The position numbers and the translations under genes were made by a program. The notes beneath the pieces are model-generated. The model saw only the letters and a program-made list of their open reading frames with translations, had not been told where the DNA came from and made no database searches. A stretch of 64,000 bases of DNA from Streptococcus gallolyticus (GTDB taxonomy: Bacteria; Bacillota; Bacilli; Lactobacillales; Streptococcaceae), in assembly GCA_019794795.1 (NCBI GenBank), contig JAIMFC010000004.1, forward strand, positions 1-64,000. The letters run 5' to 3'. Numbering within the stretch: position 1 is the first letter of the stretch; every line of letters starts with the position of its first letter. This document shows positions 46,059 through 55,431 of this stretch, piece by piece.

Positions 46059-47933
46059 ATGATGTCAGAAACGAAGAAAAGTATCATCATCACAGCGTCT
46101 TGTGCTCTGTTGATTGTGTTGGGGTTGGTTAGTACATTTTGGAATCAACCAACGGTAGAGAGTGTTTTATTTATTGCTGCGTTCTTGGTGGGGGGGTATA
46201 AGTCTGCCAAAGAAGGTTTTGAAGAATTGTTCTTTGAAAAGCATTTGAATGTTGATATTTTGATGGTACTAGCTGCTTTGGGGGCGGGGATCATTGGCTA
46301 TTGGTTGGAAGGGGCTTTGTTAATCTTTATCTTCTCACTTTCTTCTACGTTGGAAGTTTTGGCCATGGCAAAAAGCACGGAGGCGATTTCGTCATTGATG
46401 GCAATGACGCCAGATGAAGCGCGTCTGCTAACAGAAGACGGCACGATTCAAGTAGTTGCTACGGCAGATTTAAAAGTTGGAGATCGGATACAAGTTTTGA
46501 AAGGGCAGTCTGTTCCGATTGATGGTAGCTTGCTATCTGGGCAAGCTTTGCTAGACGAATCCATGGTAACGGGCGAACCGCTTCCAGCAGAGAAAAAAGA
46601 AGGTGAAACGGTTATCGGTGGAACGATTAACCAAGGTGAAACCATTGAATTGCAGGTTTTGGTTGAAAACGACAATACCCTATTTGCTAAAATTGTGAAT
46701 ATGGTAGAAGAAGCGCAAGAGTGCAATAGTAAGACAACGACCTTTATTGAAAAATTAGAAAATGGTTATGTGAAGGGTGTTTTAATTCTTGTACCAAGCT
46801 TTATTCTCTTTTCCTATTTTGTATTGGGCTGGCCGATTCAAGATGCTTTCTACCGCGGAATGATTTTGTTGACAGTAGCTTCTCCGTGTGCTCTGTTGGC
46901 TTCTAGTACGCCAGCTAGTTTGTCTGCTATTAGCCGTGCAGCCCGTATGGGGATGATTTTAAAAGGTGGCGATACTGCGGATAATTTGGCTGGTTTGAAA
47001 GCAATTGTTTTTGATAAGACAGGGACTTTGACAATTGGAAAACCAAGTGTTACTTCTATGTATGTAACTCCGATGGCAATTGTTGAGGAACTTGCAGCTG
47101 TCGTGGTTTCTGCTGAAAGTAAGACAAGTCATCCAATTGCACAGGCTTTATTAGATCACTATCCAGAACAAGCAGTGATTGAATTAGACCAAATGGCAGA
47201 TGTGACAGGTAAAGGTTTTGAAACGGCTTCTTATGGTAAAATTTGGCGAATTGGTAAGAAAGATTTTATTTTAGAAAACTTAGAAGAAGCGATGGCAGTG
47301 GATGCTGTTCAATTTATGGACGAGCATGAAGCTAGGGGGCAAACCTTGGTATTTGTGAGCGCAAATGGCTATCTGCAAGCTATTTATGCCTTGGCAGATC
47401 AAGTTCGCGAAGAAAGTAAGCAAGTCCTGACTGAATTGCACAAAATCGGAATTGTCACCATTATGCTGACAGGAGACCAAGAAAAAACAGCTCAATCGAT
47501 TGCTAAAGAAGTGGGAATTGATCGAATTGTAGCAAATAGTTTACCAACTGATAAAGCCAAATATATCGCAGAGTTTCAAAAGGAGTATGGTTCTGTCGGA
47601 ATGGTAGGGGATGGAATCAACGATGCTCCTGCCTTAGCACTGGCCAATGTTGGCTTTGCAGTAGCTTCTGGTACAGATATTGCCATGGAAAGTGCGGATG
47701 TCGTTTTAGTTGAGGACTTGACTCGCTTGCCATTTGCGATTGGTCTTTCTAAAAAAATGCGTCTTATTGTGATAGAAAATATCGTGTTTGCTCTACTTGT
47801 GATTGCTAGTTTGATTGTGAGCAACTTATTCCAACGAATCAATTTACCATTGGGAGTTGTTGGACATGAAGGTTCCACTATTTTAGTTATTTTGAACGGC
47901 CTTCGTCTTCTTCGTTACAAAAATCACAAGTAA
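46059..47933 (+). CDS. pmtA: PmtA, P1B-4-type metal efflux ATPase (Fe/Co)
   Basis: 624 aa from ATG 46059 (SD GAAGG, 8 nt); a TTG at 46044 is also in frame. P-type ATPase motifs: SPC in TVASPCALLASS (the P1B-4 metal-site variant rather than the CPC of copper pumps), phosphorylation site DKTGT, TGDQEKTA and GDGINDAPAL. HEGST in the last membrane helix completes the P1B-4 signature. There is no N-terminal HMA domain. It matches PmtA, described as a ferrous iron and cobalt exporter in S. suis. It is not a substitute CopA. Confidence 0.9.
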   Translation: MMSETKKSIIITASCALLIVLGLVSTFWNQPTVESVLFIAAFLVGGYKSAKEGFEELFFEKHLNVDILMVLAALGAGIIGYWLEGALLIFIFSLSSTLEVLAMAKSTEAISSLMAMTPDEARLLTEDGTIQVVATADLKVGDRIQVLKGQSVPIDGSLLSGQALLDESMVTGEPLPAEKKEGETVIGGTINQGETIELQVLVENDNTLFAKIVNMVEEAQECNSKTTTFIEKLENGYVKGVLILVPSFILFSYFVLGWPIQDAFYRGMILLTVASPCALLASSTPASLSAISRAARMGMILKGGDTADNLAGLKAIVFDKTGTLTIGKPSVTSMYVTPMAIVEELAAVVVSAESKTSHPIAQALLDHYPEQAVIELDQMADVTGKGFETASYGKIWRIGKKDFILENLEEAMAVDAVQFMDEHEARGQTLVFVSANGYLQAIYALADQVREESKQVLTELHKIGIVTIMLTGDQEKTAQSIAKEVGIDRIVANSLPTDKAKYIAEFQKEYGSVGMVGDGINDAPALALANVGFAVASGTDIAMESADVVLVEDLTRLPFAIGLSKKMRLIVIENIVFALLVIASLIVSNLFQRINLPLGVVGHEGSTILVILNGLRLLRYKNHK

Positions 47934-47965
47934 AAACGGTTTCTTTAGAAGAATAGGCAAAAATA

Positions 47966-47974
47966 TGGTATAAT
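47966..47974 (+). promoter_or_regulatory. pgk promoter (extended -10)
   Basis: TGGTATAAT ends 33 nt before the pgk ATG; SD AAGGAG follows. Confidence 0.7.
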
Positions 47975-48007
47975 GAAGAGTATAAAAATAATAAGGAGTC
48001 TTTTCTA

Positions 48008-49204
48008 ATGGCTAAATTGACTGTTAAAGACGTTGATTTGAAAGGTAAAAAAGTTCTCGTTCGTGTGGACTTCAACGTACCTTTGAAAGATGGCGTTATC
48101 ACTAACGACAACCGTATCTCAGCTGCCCTTCCAACAATTAAATACATTGTTGAACAAGGTGGACGTGCTATCCTTTTCTCTCACCTTGGACGTGTGAAAG
48201 AAGAAGCTGATAAAGCTGGTAAATCTTTGGCACCAGTTGCTGCTGACTTGTCAGCTAAATTGGGTCAAGAAGTTGTTTTCCCAGGTGTTACTCGTGGTGC
48301 TGAATTGGAAGCTGCTATCGACGCCCTTGAAGATGGACAAGTTCTTTTGGTTGAAAACACTCGTTTTGAAGATGTTGACGGCAAAAAAGAATCTAAAAAT
48401 GATGAAGAACTTGGTAAATACTGGGCTTCACTTGGTGATGGTATCTTCGTAAACGATGCATTCGGTACAGCTCACCGTGCTCACGCTTCAAACGTTGGTA
48501 TCTCTGCAAACGTTGAAAAAGCGGTTGCTGGTTTCCTTTTGGAAAACGAAATTGCTTACATCCAAGAAGCTGTTGAAACTCCAGAACGTCCATTCGTAGC
48601 AATTCTTGGTGGTTCAAAAGTTTCAGATAAAATCGGTGTTATCGAAAACCTTCTTGAAAAAGCTGATAAAGTTCTTATCGGTGGTGGTATGACTTACACA
48701 TTCTTCAAAGCTCAAGGTATCGAAATCGGTAACTCATTGGTTGAAGAAGACAAACTTGAAGTTGCTAAATCACTTCTTGAAAAAGCTAACGGTAAATTGA
48801 TCTTGCCAGTTGACTCTAAAGAAGCTAACGCATTTGCTGACTACACGGAAGTTAAAGATACTGAAGGTGAAGCAGTTGACCCAGGTTTCCTTGGTTTGGA
48901 TATCGGTCCTAAATCAATCGCTAAATTTGACGAAGCTCTTACAGGCGCTAAAACAGTTGTATGGAACGGACCAATGGGTGTATTTGAAAACCCTGACTTC
49001 CAAGCTGGTACAATCGGTGTAATGGACGCTATCGTGAAACAACCAGACGTTAAATCCATCATCGGTGGTGGTGACTCAGCAGCAGCAGCAATCAACCTTG
49101 GCCGCGCTGAGAAATTCTCATGGATTTCTACAGGTGGTGGAGCATCAATGGAATTGCTAGAGGGTAAAGTATTACCTGGTCTTGCAGCACTTACTGAAAA
49201 ATAG
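48008..49204 (+). CDS. pgk: phosphoglycerate kinase
   Basis: 398 aa glycolytic kinase. N-terminal [14 protein letters not shown], substrate-binding HLGR, nucleotide-binding GGGDSAAAA and the hinge region are all present; the end is complete. Very strong codon bias. Own promoter and terminator. Confidence 0.98.
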   Translation: MAKLTVKDVDLKGKKVLVRVDFNVPLKDGVITNDNRISAALPTIKYIVEQGGRAILFSHLGRVKEEADKAGKSLAPVAADLSAKLGQEVVFPGVTRGAELEAAIDALEDGQVLLVENTRFEDVDGKKESKNDEELGKYWASLGDGIFVNDAFGTAHRAHASNVGISANVEKAVAGFLLENEIAYIQEAVETPERPFVAILGGSKVSDKIGVIENLLEKADKVLIGGGMTYTFFKAQGIEIGNSLVEEDKLEVAKSLLEKANGKLILPVDSKEANAFADYTEVKDTEGEAVDPGFLGLDIGPKSIAKFDEALTGAKTVVWNGPMGVFENPDFQAGTIGVMDAIVKQPDVKSIIGGGDSAAAAINLGRAEKFSWISTGGGASMELLEGKVLPGLAALTEK

Positions 49205-49207
49205 GCG

Positions 49208-49306
49208 GTGAGTCAGAAATCTTTGATTTCGTTGACGCACCCCCCGCAAGGCTGATTAGATTGGTCATGAGCGAAGCGAAATGAACCATCAATCAGCTAC
49301 TGCGTC
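49208..49306 (+). repeat. structured repeat element downstream of pgk (copy 2)
   Basis: Nested arms: GAAATC/GATTTC (49216-49230), GACGCA (49234) / TGCGTC (49301), GCTGATT (49251) / AATCAGC (49291), and inner TGGTCAT/ATGAACCA. The block order and the ending CTACTGCGTC match the element after rpoC (23401-23591), which is longer. Confidence 0.65.
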
Positions 49307-49321
49307 TTTATAGAAGGCTAG

Positions 49322-49346
49322 AAAAAGCACCGCAAGGTGTTTTTTC
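49322..49346 (+). terminator. pgk terminator
   Basis: AAAAAGCACC-GCAA-GGTGTTTTTTC hairpin located after the repeat element. Confidence 0.85.
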
Positions 49347-49392
49347 TGTGCATCGAGTAGCACTGCTGCGAAGCGTCACGTGCTAGAAAGAT

Positions 49393-49913
49393 ATGGCAAT
49401 ATTTATAGATATTATAAAAGAAATTGGGCGTTGGGGTAACTATCATGTAGGAATATTTGCTGGTATATATCTGATTTTGTATCTTCCAGCTGTCAGATTT
49501 GCAGTGGAAAAACTTTTGCCCTTTTAAAAGTCTATTCATATTGTAATGATTGTGACTTTTTGTTTTTCGTTAGCTGTTATGTGGAGGTATTATCTGCAAA
49601 CTCTGATGATACTGCTTGTAATCTTTTCTTTTGGTTTCATTTTTCTTCCGTTCTTTATCAGTAAATTTATGGAAGAAAGATAGAATGACTCTTATAGGTG
49701 CCCTGTTGAATCTTGCTATGTTAAGTCCTTGCTTTTATGATTGGAGAAGGTATCGTTAGTCTGGGGGAAAAACTAGACGCCAATGGAGCTGGTAGTCTTA
49801 TTTATATTAATCAATACTTACGTTGGTCTGCATCGCTAGCGATTGTTATTTTTTATTTTGGACAAATGATTTACTTGGCTTATCTTTTGAGAAAAATGCC
49901 GAAGAGATGTTGA
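49393..49913 (+). pseudogene. decayed membrane-protein gene or cluster of tiny membrane ORFs
   Basis: Open pieces in three frames: 49393-49527 (44 aa, MAIFIDIIKEIGRWGNYHVG..., one hydrophobic helix); 49546-49683 (45 aa, same frame after one TAA, strongly hydrophobic); 49685 onward (24 aa); and 49737-49913 (58 aa, ends ...IFYFGQMIYLAYLLRKMPKRC). None has a good SD. The same-frame stop followed by two frame changes suggests one former membrane protein of about 170 aa broken by mutation. Separate small proteins cannot be excluded. No family recognised. Confidence 0.5.
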
Positions 49914-49918
49914 TTTTA

Positions 49919-49927
49919 TGTTACAAT
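49919..49927 (+). promoter_or_regulatory. extended -10 promoter, predicted leaderless start of the DUF939 gene
   Basis: TGTTACAAT ends 6 nt before ATG 49934, with no SD between. Confidence 0.6.
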
Positions 49928-49933
49928 AGGCAT

Positions 49934-50449
49934 ATGTTAAGAAAATATCGTTTTGACCCCCAAAATTTTAAGTTGGGCATGCGTACATTTAAGACAGGAC
50001 TGGCAGTTTTTTTGCTTGCCCTTGTTTTTGGTGTCTTGAAGGTGGACGGCTTACAGATTGCGGCCTTGTCTGCTGTATTTAGCCTGCGAGAAGATTTTGA
50101 TAAGAGTATTCATTTTGGTTCATCGCGGGTCTTGAGTAACTCGATTGGTGGATTTTATGCGCTCTTGTATTTTCTTTTGCAGGATTGGTTTCCTGGACAG
50201 TATTGGGTAACCTTGATTTTCATTCCTATTTTTACTATGTTGACTATTATGACCAATGTCGCCATGAACAATAAAGCAGGAATTATCAGTGGTGTAGCGA
50301 CTATGCTGATTATTGCCCTTTCAATTCCGGCAGGGCACTCTGTGTTCTATGCAATTAGTAGGGTTTTTGAAACCTTTATCGGCGTTTTTGTAGCGATTTT
50401 GGTCAATTCAGATATTGATCGTTTAAGAAAGCGACTAAAATCCGAATGA
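49934..50449 (+). CDS. aromatic acid exporter family (DUF939/FUSC-like) membrane protein
   Basis: 171 aa from ATG 49934 (MLRKYRFDPQNFKLGMRTFKTGLAV); a longer frame from 49823 lies in the decayed region. Four or five hydrophobic helices followed by a basic C terminus (DIDRLRKRLKSE). The FUSC-like N-terminal domain is present without the cytoplasmic half. The pgk-this gene-glnR-glnA order is shared with other streptococci as I recall. The TGA stop is one base before the GlnR operator. Confidence 0.85.
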   Translation: MLRKYRFDPQNFKLGMRTFKTGLAVFLLALVFGVLKVDGLQIAALSAVFSLREDFDKSIHFGSSRVLSNSIGGFYALLYFLLQDWFPGQYWVTLIFIPIFTMLTIMTNVAMNNKAGIISGVATMLIIALSIPAGHSVFYAISRVFETFIGVFVAILVNSDIDRLRKRLKSE

Positions 50450-50502
50450 TGTTAGAAGTTCTAACATAAAACCTTGACGACAGTAAAATAATCCAATATA
50501 AT
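50450..50502 (+). promoter_or_regulatory. glnRA promoter with GlnR box
   Basis: TGTTA-GAAGTTC-TAACA (50450-50466) matches the GlnR motif TGTNAN7TNACA exactly. -35 TTGACG (50474-50479), 17-bp spacer, -10 TATAAT (50497-50502). The operator just upstream of the -35 supports repression by GlnR when glutamine is abundant. Confidence 0.9.
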
Positions 50503-50523
50503 GGTATTCAGAAAGGAGCTCTC

Positions 50524-50886
50524 GTGAGAGAAAAAGAATTACGACGTTCATTATCGGTCTTTCCTATCGGCTCAGTTATGAAATTGACAGACTTAACAGC
50601 GCGTCAAATTCGTTATTATGAAGAGCAGGGATTGATTCAACCTGATCGAAATGAAGGCAATCGTCGCATGTATTCGTTGAATGACATGGATCGATTGTTG
50701 GAAATCAAGGACTACATCGCGGATGGCTATAATATTGCAGCTATTAAGCGAGAATACGAGGCTAAAGAGTTGGCTCGTAAGCAGACCTTGTCTGACAGCC
50801 AGGTGCGTCAAATCTTACACGATGAGCTGACAAAGGTGGGTGGCTTTACGACCTCGCCTAGTGGTTTTAACTCGTTTCGTTTTTAA
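50524..50886 (+). CDS. glnR: GlnR, nitrogen-metabolism repressor (MerR family)
   Basis: 120 aa, GTG start at 50524 with SD AAAGGAG. MerR-type winged helix (FPIGSVMKLTDLTARQIRYYEEQGLIQPDR) and a C-terminal segment that in GlnR senses feedback-inhibited glutamine synthetase. It represses glnRA and other nitrogen genes. First gene of the operon with glnA. Confidence 0.96.
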   Translation: MREKELRRSLSVFPIGSVMKLTDLTARQIRYYEEQGLIQPDRNEGNRRMYSLNDMDRLLEIKDYIADGYNIAAIKREYEAKELARKQTLSDSQVRQILHDELTKVGGFTTSPSGFNSFRF

Positions 50887-50913
50887 GAAATGGCAATGAC
50901 AAAGGAGAAAGAA

Positions 50914-52260
50914 ATGCCGATTACAGCTGCTGACATTCGTCGCGAAGTCAAAGAAAAAAATGTTACTTTTTTGCGTTTGATGTTCTCAGACATCTTGGGT
51001 ATCATGAAAAACGTTGAAATTCCTGCTACAGAAGAGCAGTTGGAAAAAGTTTTGTCTAATAAAGCTATGTTTGACGGTTCTTCTATTGAAGGGTTTGTAC
51101 GTATCAACGAATCTGACATGTATCTCTATCCAGACTTGGATACTTGGACAGTTTTCCCTTGGGGCGATGAAAATGGTGCTGTCGCTGGCTTGATCTGTGA
51201 TATTTATACTGCTGAAGGCGAACCATTTGCAGGGGATCCTCGTGGAAATCTGAAAAAAGCTCTTCGTCATATGGAGAAAGTTGGGTATAAATCTTTCAAC
51301 TTAGGTCCAGAACCAGAATTTTTCCTCTTTAAGTTGGATGAAAATGGGAACCCAACACTTGAAGTAAATGATAAGGGTGGCTACTTTGATTTGGCGCCAA
51401 CGGACTTGGCCGATAATACTCGCCGTGAAATCGTAAATGTCTTGACTCAAATGGGCTTTGAAGTAGAGGCGAGTCACCATGAAGTGGCTGTTGGTCAGCA
51501 TGAAATTGACTTTAAATACGCCGATGTCTTGAAGGCTTGTGATAATATCCAAATCTTCAAATTAGTTGTCAAAACAATTGCCCGTAAACACGGACTCTAC
51601 GCAACCTTTATGGCTAAGCCTAAGTACGGAATTGCAGGTAGCGGTATGCACTGCAATATGTCTCTTTTCAATGATAAGGGTGAAAATGCCTTCTTTGATC
51701 CTCAAGATCCACGAGGTATGCAGTTATCTCAAGATGCCTACTACTTCCTTGGTGGTCTCATGAAGCATGCTTACAATTATACAGCTATCATCAACCCGAC
51801 TGTTAACTCTTACAAGCGTTTGGTACCAGGTTATGAAGCACCTGTTTATATTGCTTGGGCTAGTCGCAACCGTTCTCCATTGATTCGCGTACCTGCTTCT
51901 CGTGGAATGGGGACTCGTTTGGAATTGCGTTCGGTAGATCCAATGGCAAATCCTTATTTGGCCTTGGCCGTTCTCTTGGAAGCTGGTCTTGATGGTATTG
52001 AAAATAAAATTGAAGCACCAGCACCAGTAGAAACCAATATCTATGCAATGTCAGCGGAAGAGCGCAAAGAAGCAGGAATTATTGATTTGCCATCTACTCT
52101 TCACAATGCTCTTAAGGCTCTTCAAGAAGATGAAGTGGTCAAAGATGCGCTTGGAAATCACATTTACACAAACTTTATCGAAGCTAAACGTATTGAGTGG
52201 GCAAGCTATGCAACCTTTGTTTCTCAATGGGAAATCGATAACTACTTGGATGTCTATTAA
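50914..52260 (+). CDS. glnA: glutamine synthetase type I
   Basis: 448 aa from ATG 50914 ([17 protein letters not shown]), preceded by AAAGGAG; the frame also opens at 50890 but that would cover the SD. Catalytic motifs: [30 protein letters not shown] and [21 protein letters not shown]. It forms glutamine from glutamate, ammonia and ATP and passes the nitrogen signal to GlnR. Confidence 0.97.
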   Translation: MPITAADIRREVKEKNVTFLRLMFSDILGIMKNVEIPATEEQLEKVLSNKAMFDGSSIEGFVRINESDMYLYPDLDTWTVFPWGDENGAVAGLICDIYTAEGEPFAGDPRGNLKKALRHMEKVGYKSFNLGPEPEFFLFKLDENGNPTLEVNDKGGYFDLAPTDLADNTRREIVNVLTQMGFEVEASHHEVAVGQHEIDFKYADVLKACDNIQIFKLVVKTIARKHGLYATFMAKPKYGIAGSGMHCNMSLFNDKGENAFFDPQDPRGMQLSQDAYYFLGGLMKHAYNYTAIINPTVNSYKRLVPGYEAPVYIAWASRNRSPLIRVPASRGMGTRLELRSVDPMANPYLALAVLLEAGLDGIENKIEAPAPVETNIYAMSAEERKEAGIIDLPSTLHNALKALQEDEVVKDALGNHIYTNFIEAKRIEWASYATFVSQWEIDNYLDVY

Positions 52261-52266
52261 ACAGCC

Positions 52267-52291
52267 AACCTCGGGAGACCGAGGTTTTTTG
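52267..52291 (+). terminator. glnRA terminator
   Basis: AACCTCGG-GAGA-CCGAGGTTTTTT hairpin. Confidence 0.88.
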
Positions 52292-52406
52292 CATGGAAGT
52301 TTGAGTCTTTAAATCATAAGCTAATTGTAACATTTGTAATAATTCTCTTACTTGTCTGTCATAAAAAGACGGTATTCTATAGTCTGTTGAAATGAGAGGT
52401 ACATTT

Positions 52407-52958
52407 GTGTTACAAAAGAAATATCAATTTCTGTTAGGTTTGGCAACTCTGTTGGCACTATTTATGTGGATTCCAGAAGCGCAAGCAGCAACAAAACCAG
52501 CAGATATGACAAAAAATTTAGTGGTAAATGTGGCGAAGACATCATCAAGCATATCCGCTAAAGTGGTGGCAAAAAGCAAGACCATGAAAGAAGAAAAAAT
52601 GGTCGTAGAGCTAACTCCAAATACCTATGCTGTTGGTCAATGCACCTGGGGCGCCAAAGAATTGGTACCTTGGGTAGGCAATAACTGGGGGAATGCCAAT
52701 GATTGGGCAGTCAGCGCAGCTGCAGCTGGTTTCAAAGTTGGAGAGACTCCAAAACTTGGTGCTGTTATGGTCTGGTCAGATGGGGCTTACGGTCATGTGG
52801 CAGTAGTCACAGAAGTTGCGGCCGATGGCATGATTCAAGTGGAGGAAGCTAACTATGCTGGAAATCCGGCAATTGGCAACTATCGTGGCGTTTTTGACCC
52901 AAGTACAGAGTCAAGTAGCGCAGTAGTTTCTTACATTTACCCACCTAATACTAAATAA
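52407..52958 (+). CDS. secreted CHAP-domain protein (putative cell-wall hydrolase)
   Basis: 183 aa from GTG 52407 (SD AGAGG, 7 nt); ATG 52392 is an alternative. Signal peptide MLQKKYQFLLGLATLLALFM...AQA cleaved near residue 27, a Lys/Ser-rich linker, then a C-terminal CHAP domain with Cys in YAVGQCTWGAKE and His in YGHVAVVTEV, the expected catalytic pair for amidase/endopeptidase cleavage of peptidoglycan. Upstream TGTAAC-ATT-TGTAAT resembles a WalR box, but with 3- instead of 5-base spacing. Confidence 0.88.
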   Translation: MLQKKYQFLLGLATLLALFMWIPEAQAATKPADMTKNLVVNVAKTSSSISAKVVAKSKTMKEEKMVVELTPNTYAVGQCTWGAKELVPWVGNNWGNANDWAVSAAAAGFKVGETPKLGAVMVWSDGAYGHVAVVTEVAADGMIQVEEANYAGNPAIGNYRGVFDPSTESSSAVVSYIYPPNTK

Positions 52959-52962
52959 GGCA

Positions 52963-52996
52963 AGAGAGGCTGGATATCAAGTTCAGTCTTTTTTAT
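52963..52996 (+). terminator. terminator of the CHAP gene
   Basis: AGGCTG/CAGTCT stem with G-T pair, followed by TTTTTT. Confidence 0.65.
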
Positions 52997-53068
52997 ATTT
53001 CTCTGTCATCATAGTAGAATAGGTGCAAGGGTAGTAAAAGTGAGCTTTCACGTGATGAATCCCTTACT

Positions 53069-53262
53069 TGTGGGAAATTCTTACACAATCTGTGGATAAC
53101 AGCCCCTTTTTATCGATTTTTTCCACAGGCATTAACAATCATTATTGTTTTTATCTTAATGTTTTACACAGCTCTTAGGTATTGCTATAGGAGACGGGAT
53201 ATGAAATAGAATTTTCTTTAGGAATGTTTCTTTTTTGGGGGGAAAGGATGTGCTGTGGAGCA
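53069..53262. promoter_or_regulatory. cluster of DnaA-box-like 9-mers
   Basis: Perfect box TGTGGATAA (TTATCCACA on the other strand) at 53091-53099. TTTTCCACA (8 of 9) at 53119-53127. Weaker matches are TGTGGGAAA 53069-53077, TTTTACACA 53162-53170 and TGTGGAGCA 53254-53262. The spacer is AT-rich and lies outside any dnaA neighbourhood. Whether it titrates DnaA or is DnaA-regulated is inference. Confidence 0.45.
53163..53191 (+). promoter_or_regulatory. candidate promoter of the small peptide gene
   Basis: TTTACA (53163-53168), 17-bp spacer, extended -10 TGCTATAGG (53183-53191). It overlaps one of the weak DnaA boxes. Confidence 0.5.
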
Positions 53263-53359
53263 TCTAGCATCTGACGGTGTGTATGTTGGGACCGCTGGAA
53301 GAAATTTGATCAACTTAATGGATACTTTTTTAAGTAAAGTTGTTGGTAAACTTGATTGA
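53255..53359 (+). CDS. candidate small peptide, 34 aa, amphipathic
   Basis: GTG 53255 to TGA 53359. The SD GGAAAGGA ends 6 nt before the start, a plausible promoter lies 64 nt upstream and a 13-bp perfect terminator stem follows. The peptide begins MEHLASDGVYVGTAGRN and ends NLINLMDTFLSKVVGKLD, a possible amphipathic helix like those of phenol-soluble-modulin or bacteriocin-like peptides. There is no Gly-Gly leader, signal peptide or recognised family. No modification or transport genes are adjacent. Confidence 0.4.
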   Translation: MEHLASDGVYVGTAGRNLINLMDTFLSKVVGKLD

Positions 53360-53365
53360 GAGTAG

Positions 53366-53397
53366 AACAAAAGCTAGCTTGTGGGCTAGCTTTTGTT
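53366..53397. terminator. bidirectional terminator between the peptide ORF and rnjA
   Basis: Perfect 13-bp stem AACAAAAGCTAGC/GCTAGCTTTTGTT. Its end overlaps the rnjA stop codon. Confidence 0.8.
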
Positions 53398-55078
53398 AAT
53401 CTTCATCTGGTGTGAGAATCATTGGGATAATGATTGGTTCACGTTCAGTTTTTTCGTATAAGAATGGTCGAAGTGCGTTGACGACAGCGCCATTGACGGT
53501 TTGGATATTGGCTTCTTTATTCTTCAAGGCGATACGGATAGCGTTGAAGAGAATGCGTTGGCTTTCACGAATGAGATCTCCAGACTCGCGCATATAGATG
53601 AAACCACGGCTAAGAATATCGGGACCTGCTAAAATCATTTGTGTTTTGAAATCAACAGTTGCGACAGCGAGTACGACACCGTCTTCGGACAGGTCGCGAC
53701 GGTCTTTGAGGACTGCTGCACCGATTTCTCCGATACGATTGCCATCTACATAGATATCTTGTGCGTTGAAATGTCCAGAAATACGGGCTGAATCTTTTGT
53801 CAAGGCGAGGACATCACCGTTTTCCATGATAAAGATATTTTCTTTTGGAACACCAGTATCAACAGCCAAGCCGGCATGAATCTTCTGCATACGGTATTCA
53901 CCGTGGACAGGCATGAAATATTTGGGTTTAATTAAGCGGAGCATGAGTTTTTGCTCTTGTTGGCCACCGTGTCCAGATGTGTGGATATTGTTGACCTTGC
54001 CGTGGATGACTTCAACACCAGCTTCAATCAAGATATTGATGAGTTTGTTAACGCCTGTCGTATTTCCAGGGATTGGGCTTGATGAGAAGATAACCGTGTC
54101 GCCTGGTTGCAATTGTACTTGGCGATGGGTTCCGTGAGCAATGCGTGATAGAGCAGCCATTGGCTCGCCCTGGCTACCTGTACAGAGAATCAAGATTTCA
54201 CCGGCAGGATATTCCTTGATTTCATTGGCTTCGATAAAGGTTCCTTCGGGTGCTTTGATGTAGCCAAGCTCGATACCGTTGACAATAGCTTTTTCCATGG
54301 AACGTCCGAAAACGGCAATCTTGCGACCAGTTCGGACAGCCGCCTCAACAGCTTGTTGGAGACGGAAAATATTAGAGGCAAAGGAGGCGAAAATAATACG
54401 TCCATGAATGCCTTCGATAATTTTCATGATAGACTGGCCGACAATTTTTTCTGAATTGGTGAAGGTTGGGATTTCTGCGTTGGTTGAGTCTGATAGGAGG
54501 CAGAGAACGCCTTCTTCCCCAAGTGCAGCCATACGGTGCAAATCAGCGGGTTCACCAACTGGTGTAAAGTCAAACTTAAAGTCTCCGGTACAAACGATTT
54601 TACCTTGAGGTGTGTCGATGACAATGCCCAGGGGTTCTGGAATAGAGTGAGTTGTGCGGAAGAAGCTGACTTTCAGATTTTTGAAGGTTAGAATAGTATT
54701 CTGGTTAATTTCGTGTAGGCTTGCATCGCGCAAGAGTCCGTGTTCTTCCAATTTTCCGCGAATGAGGGCTAGAGCAAGTGGTCCAGCATAAATTGGAATA
54801 TTAGCTTGTTTGAGGAGGAAAGGAATGCCCCCGATATGGTCTTCGTGACCGTGGGTGATGACAAGACCTTTGACACGGTCAATATTTTCAACGATGTAAG
54901 AGTAGTCTGGGATAACATAGTCAATCCCGAGCAGATCATCTTCAGGGAACTTGATACCAGCATCGACGATGATAATCTCGTCCTGGTATTCGATACCGTA
55001 GGTGTTCTTCCCGATTTCTCCCAAACCACCGATGGCGTAAACGCCAACTTCTTGAGGTTTTAGATTGATAGATGACAT
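53396..55078 (-). CDS. rnjA: ribonuclease J1
   Basis: 560 aa metallo-beta-lactamase/beta-CASP RNase with 5'-3' exonuclease and endonuclease activity. Zinc motif HGHEDH at 76-81, a further metal ligand region CTGDFKFD, beta-CASP motifs including SGHGGQQ and the late HGE (MPVHGEYR). Length fits RNase J. It follows rpoY by 3 nt, the conserved rpoY-rnjA pair of Firmicutes. Confidence 0.97.
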   Translation of the reverse strand: MSSINLKPQEVGVYAIGGLGEIGKNTYGIEYQDEIIIVDAGIKFPEDDLLGIDYVIPDYSYIVENIDRVKGLVITHGHEDHIGGIPFLLKQANIPIYAGPLALALIRGKLEEHGLLRDASLHEINQNTILTFKNLKVSFFRTTHSIPEPLGIVIDTPQGKIVCTGDFKFDFTPVGEPADLHRMAALGEEGVLCLLSDSTNAEIPTFTNSEKIVGQSIMKIIEGIHGRIIFASFASNIFRLQQAVEAAVRTGRKIAVFGRSMEKAIVNGIELGYIKAPEGTFIEANEIKEYPAGEILILCTGSQGEPMAALSRIAHGTHRQVQLQPGDTVIFSSSPIPGNTTGVNKLINILIEAGVEVIHGKVNNIHTSGHGGQQEQKLMLRLIKPKYFMPVHGEYRMQKIHAGLAVDTGVPKENIFIMENGDVLALTKDSARISGHFNAQDIYVDGNRIGEIGAAVLKDRRDLSEDGVVLAVATVDFKTQMILAGPDILSRGFIYMRESGDLIRESQRILFNAIRIALKNKEANIQTVNGAVVNALRPFLYEKTEREPIIIPMILTPDED

Positions 55079-55081
55079 GGA

Positions 55082-55312
55082 TTAGAACTCCGTAAGTTTG
55101 AAATCTGCGTGAGTTTTTTCGTACTCGAGATGGTTTTCAGAGAGCAATTCGATAAATTCGATGTTGTAGCTTGTGTTTTCTTCAACCAATTGGCGGGCGA
55201 TGATGCGGCCTTCCAATTCAGAAGCGGCTTCAACTTCCAAGTACAGAGATAAGGTTTGTTCACGACGTGGAGAGCGTTCTTTAGTTTCTTGATAAAATAC
55301 TTTATAAATCAT
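55082..55312 (-). CDS. rpoY: RNA polymerase epsilon subunit
   Basis: 76 aa ([26 protein letters not shown]...), the small Firmicute-specific subunit that binds near the beta' cleft, formerly YkzG. SD AAAGGAAA before ATG 55312. Co-transcribed with rnjA. Confidence 0.94.
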   Translation of the reverse strand: MIYKVFYQETKERSPRREQTLSLYLEVEAASELEGRIIARQLVEENTSYNIEFIELLSENHLEYEKTHADFKLTEF

Positions 55313-55342
55313 AGTTTTCCTTTCTGTTGCAACGATTGTCCC

Positions 55343-55393
55343 GAAAAATGCCAGATAGGCAGGCTAGCTGGTGAATGTGTATGTAATTTTTCG
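55343..55393 (-). other. hairpin in the rpoY-rnjA leader
   Basis: On the minus strand CGAAAAAT pairs with ATTTTTCG around an inner CCAG...CTGG / CC...GG structure. It lies in the 5' UTR between promoter and SD. It could be a self-cleavage or regulatory target for RNase J; this is inference. Confidence 0.45.
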
Positions 55394-55431
55394 AGTAATG
55401 GTAATATTTTTTGAACGTAGCAATTATGTTT

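Noticed and set aside
46059..47933. P1B ATPase as the missing CopA
   Set aside because: It has SPC, not CPC, no HMA domain and the HEGST motif of the Fe/Co class.
52321..52336. WalR (VicR) box before the CHAP gene
   Set aside because: TGTAAC and TGTAAT are present but separated by 3 instead of 5 bases, so kept only as a remark.
53248..53280. ATG 53248 as a start (MCCGASSI)
   Set aside because: It stops after eight codons; the GTG at 53255 gives the longer frame at proper SD spacing.
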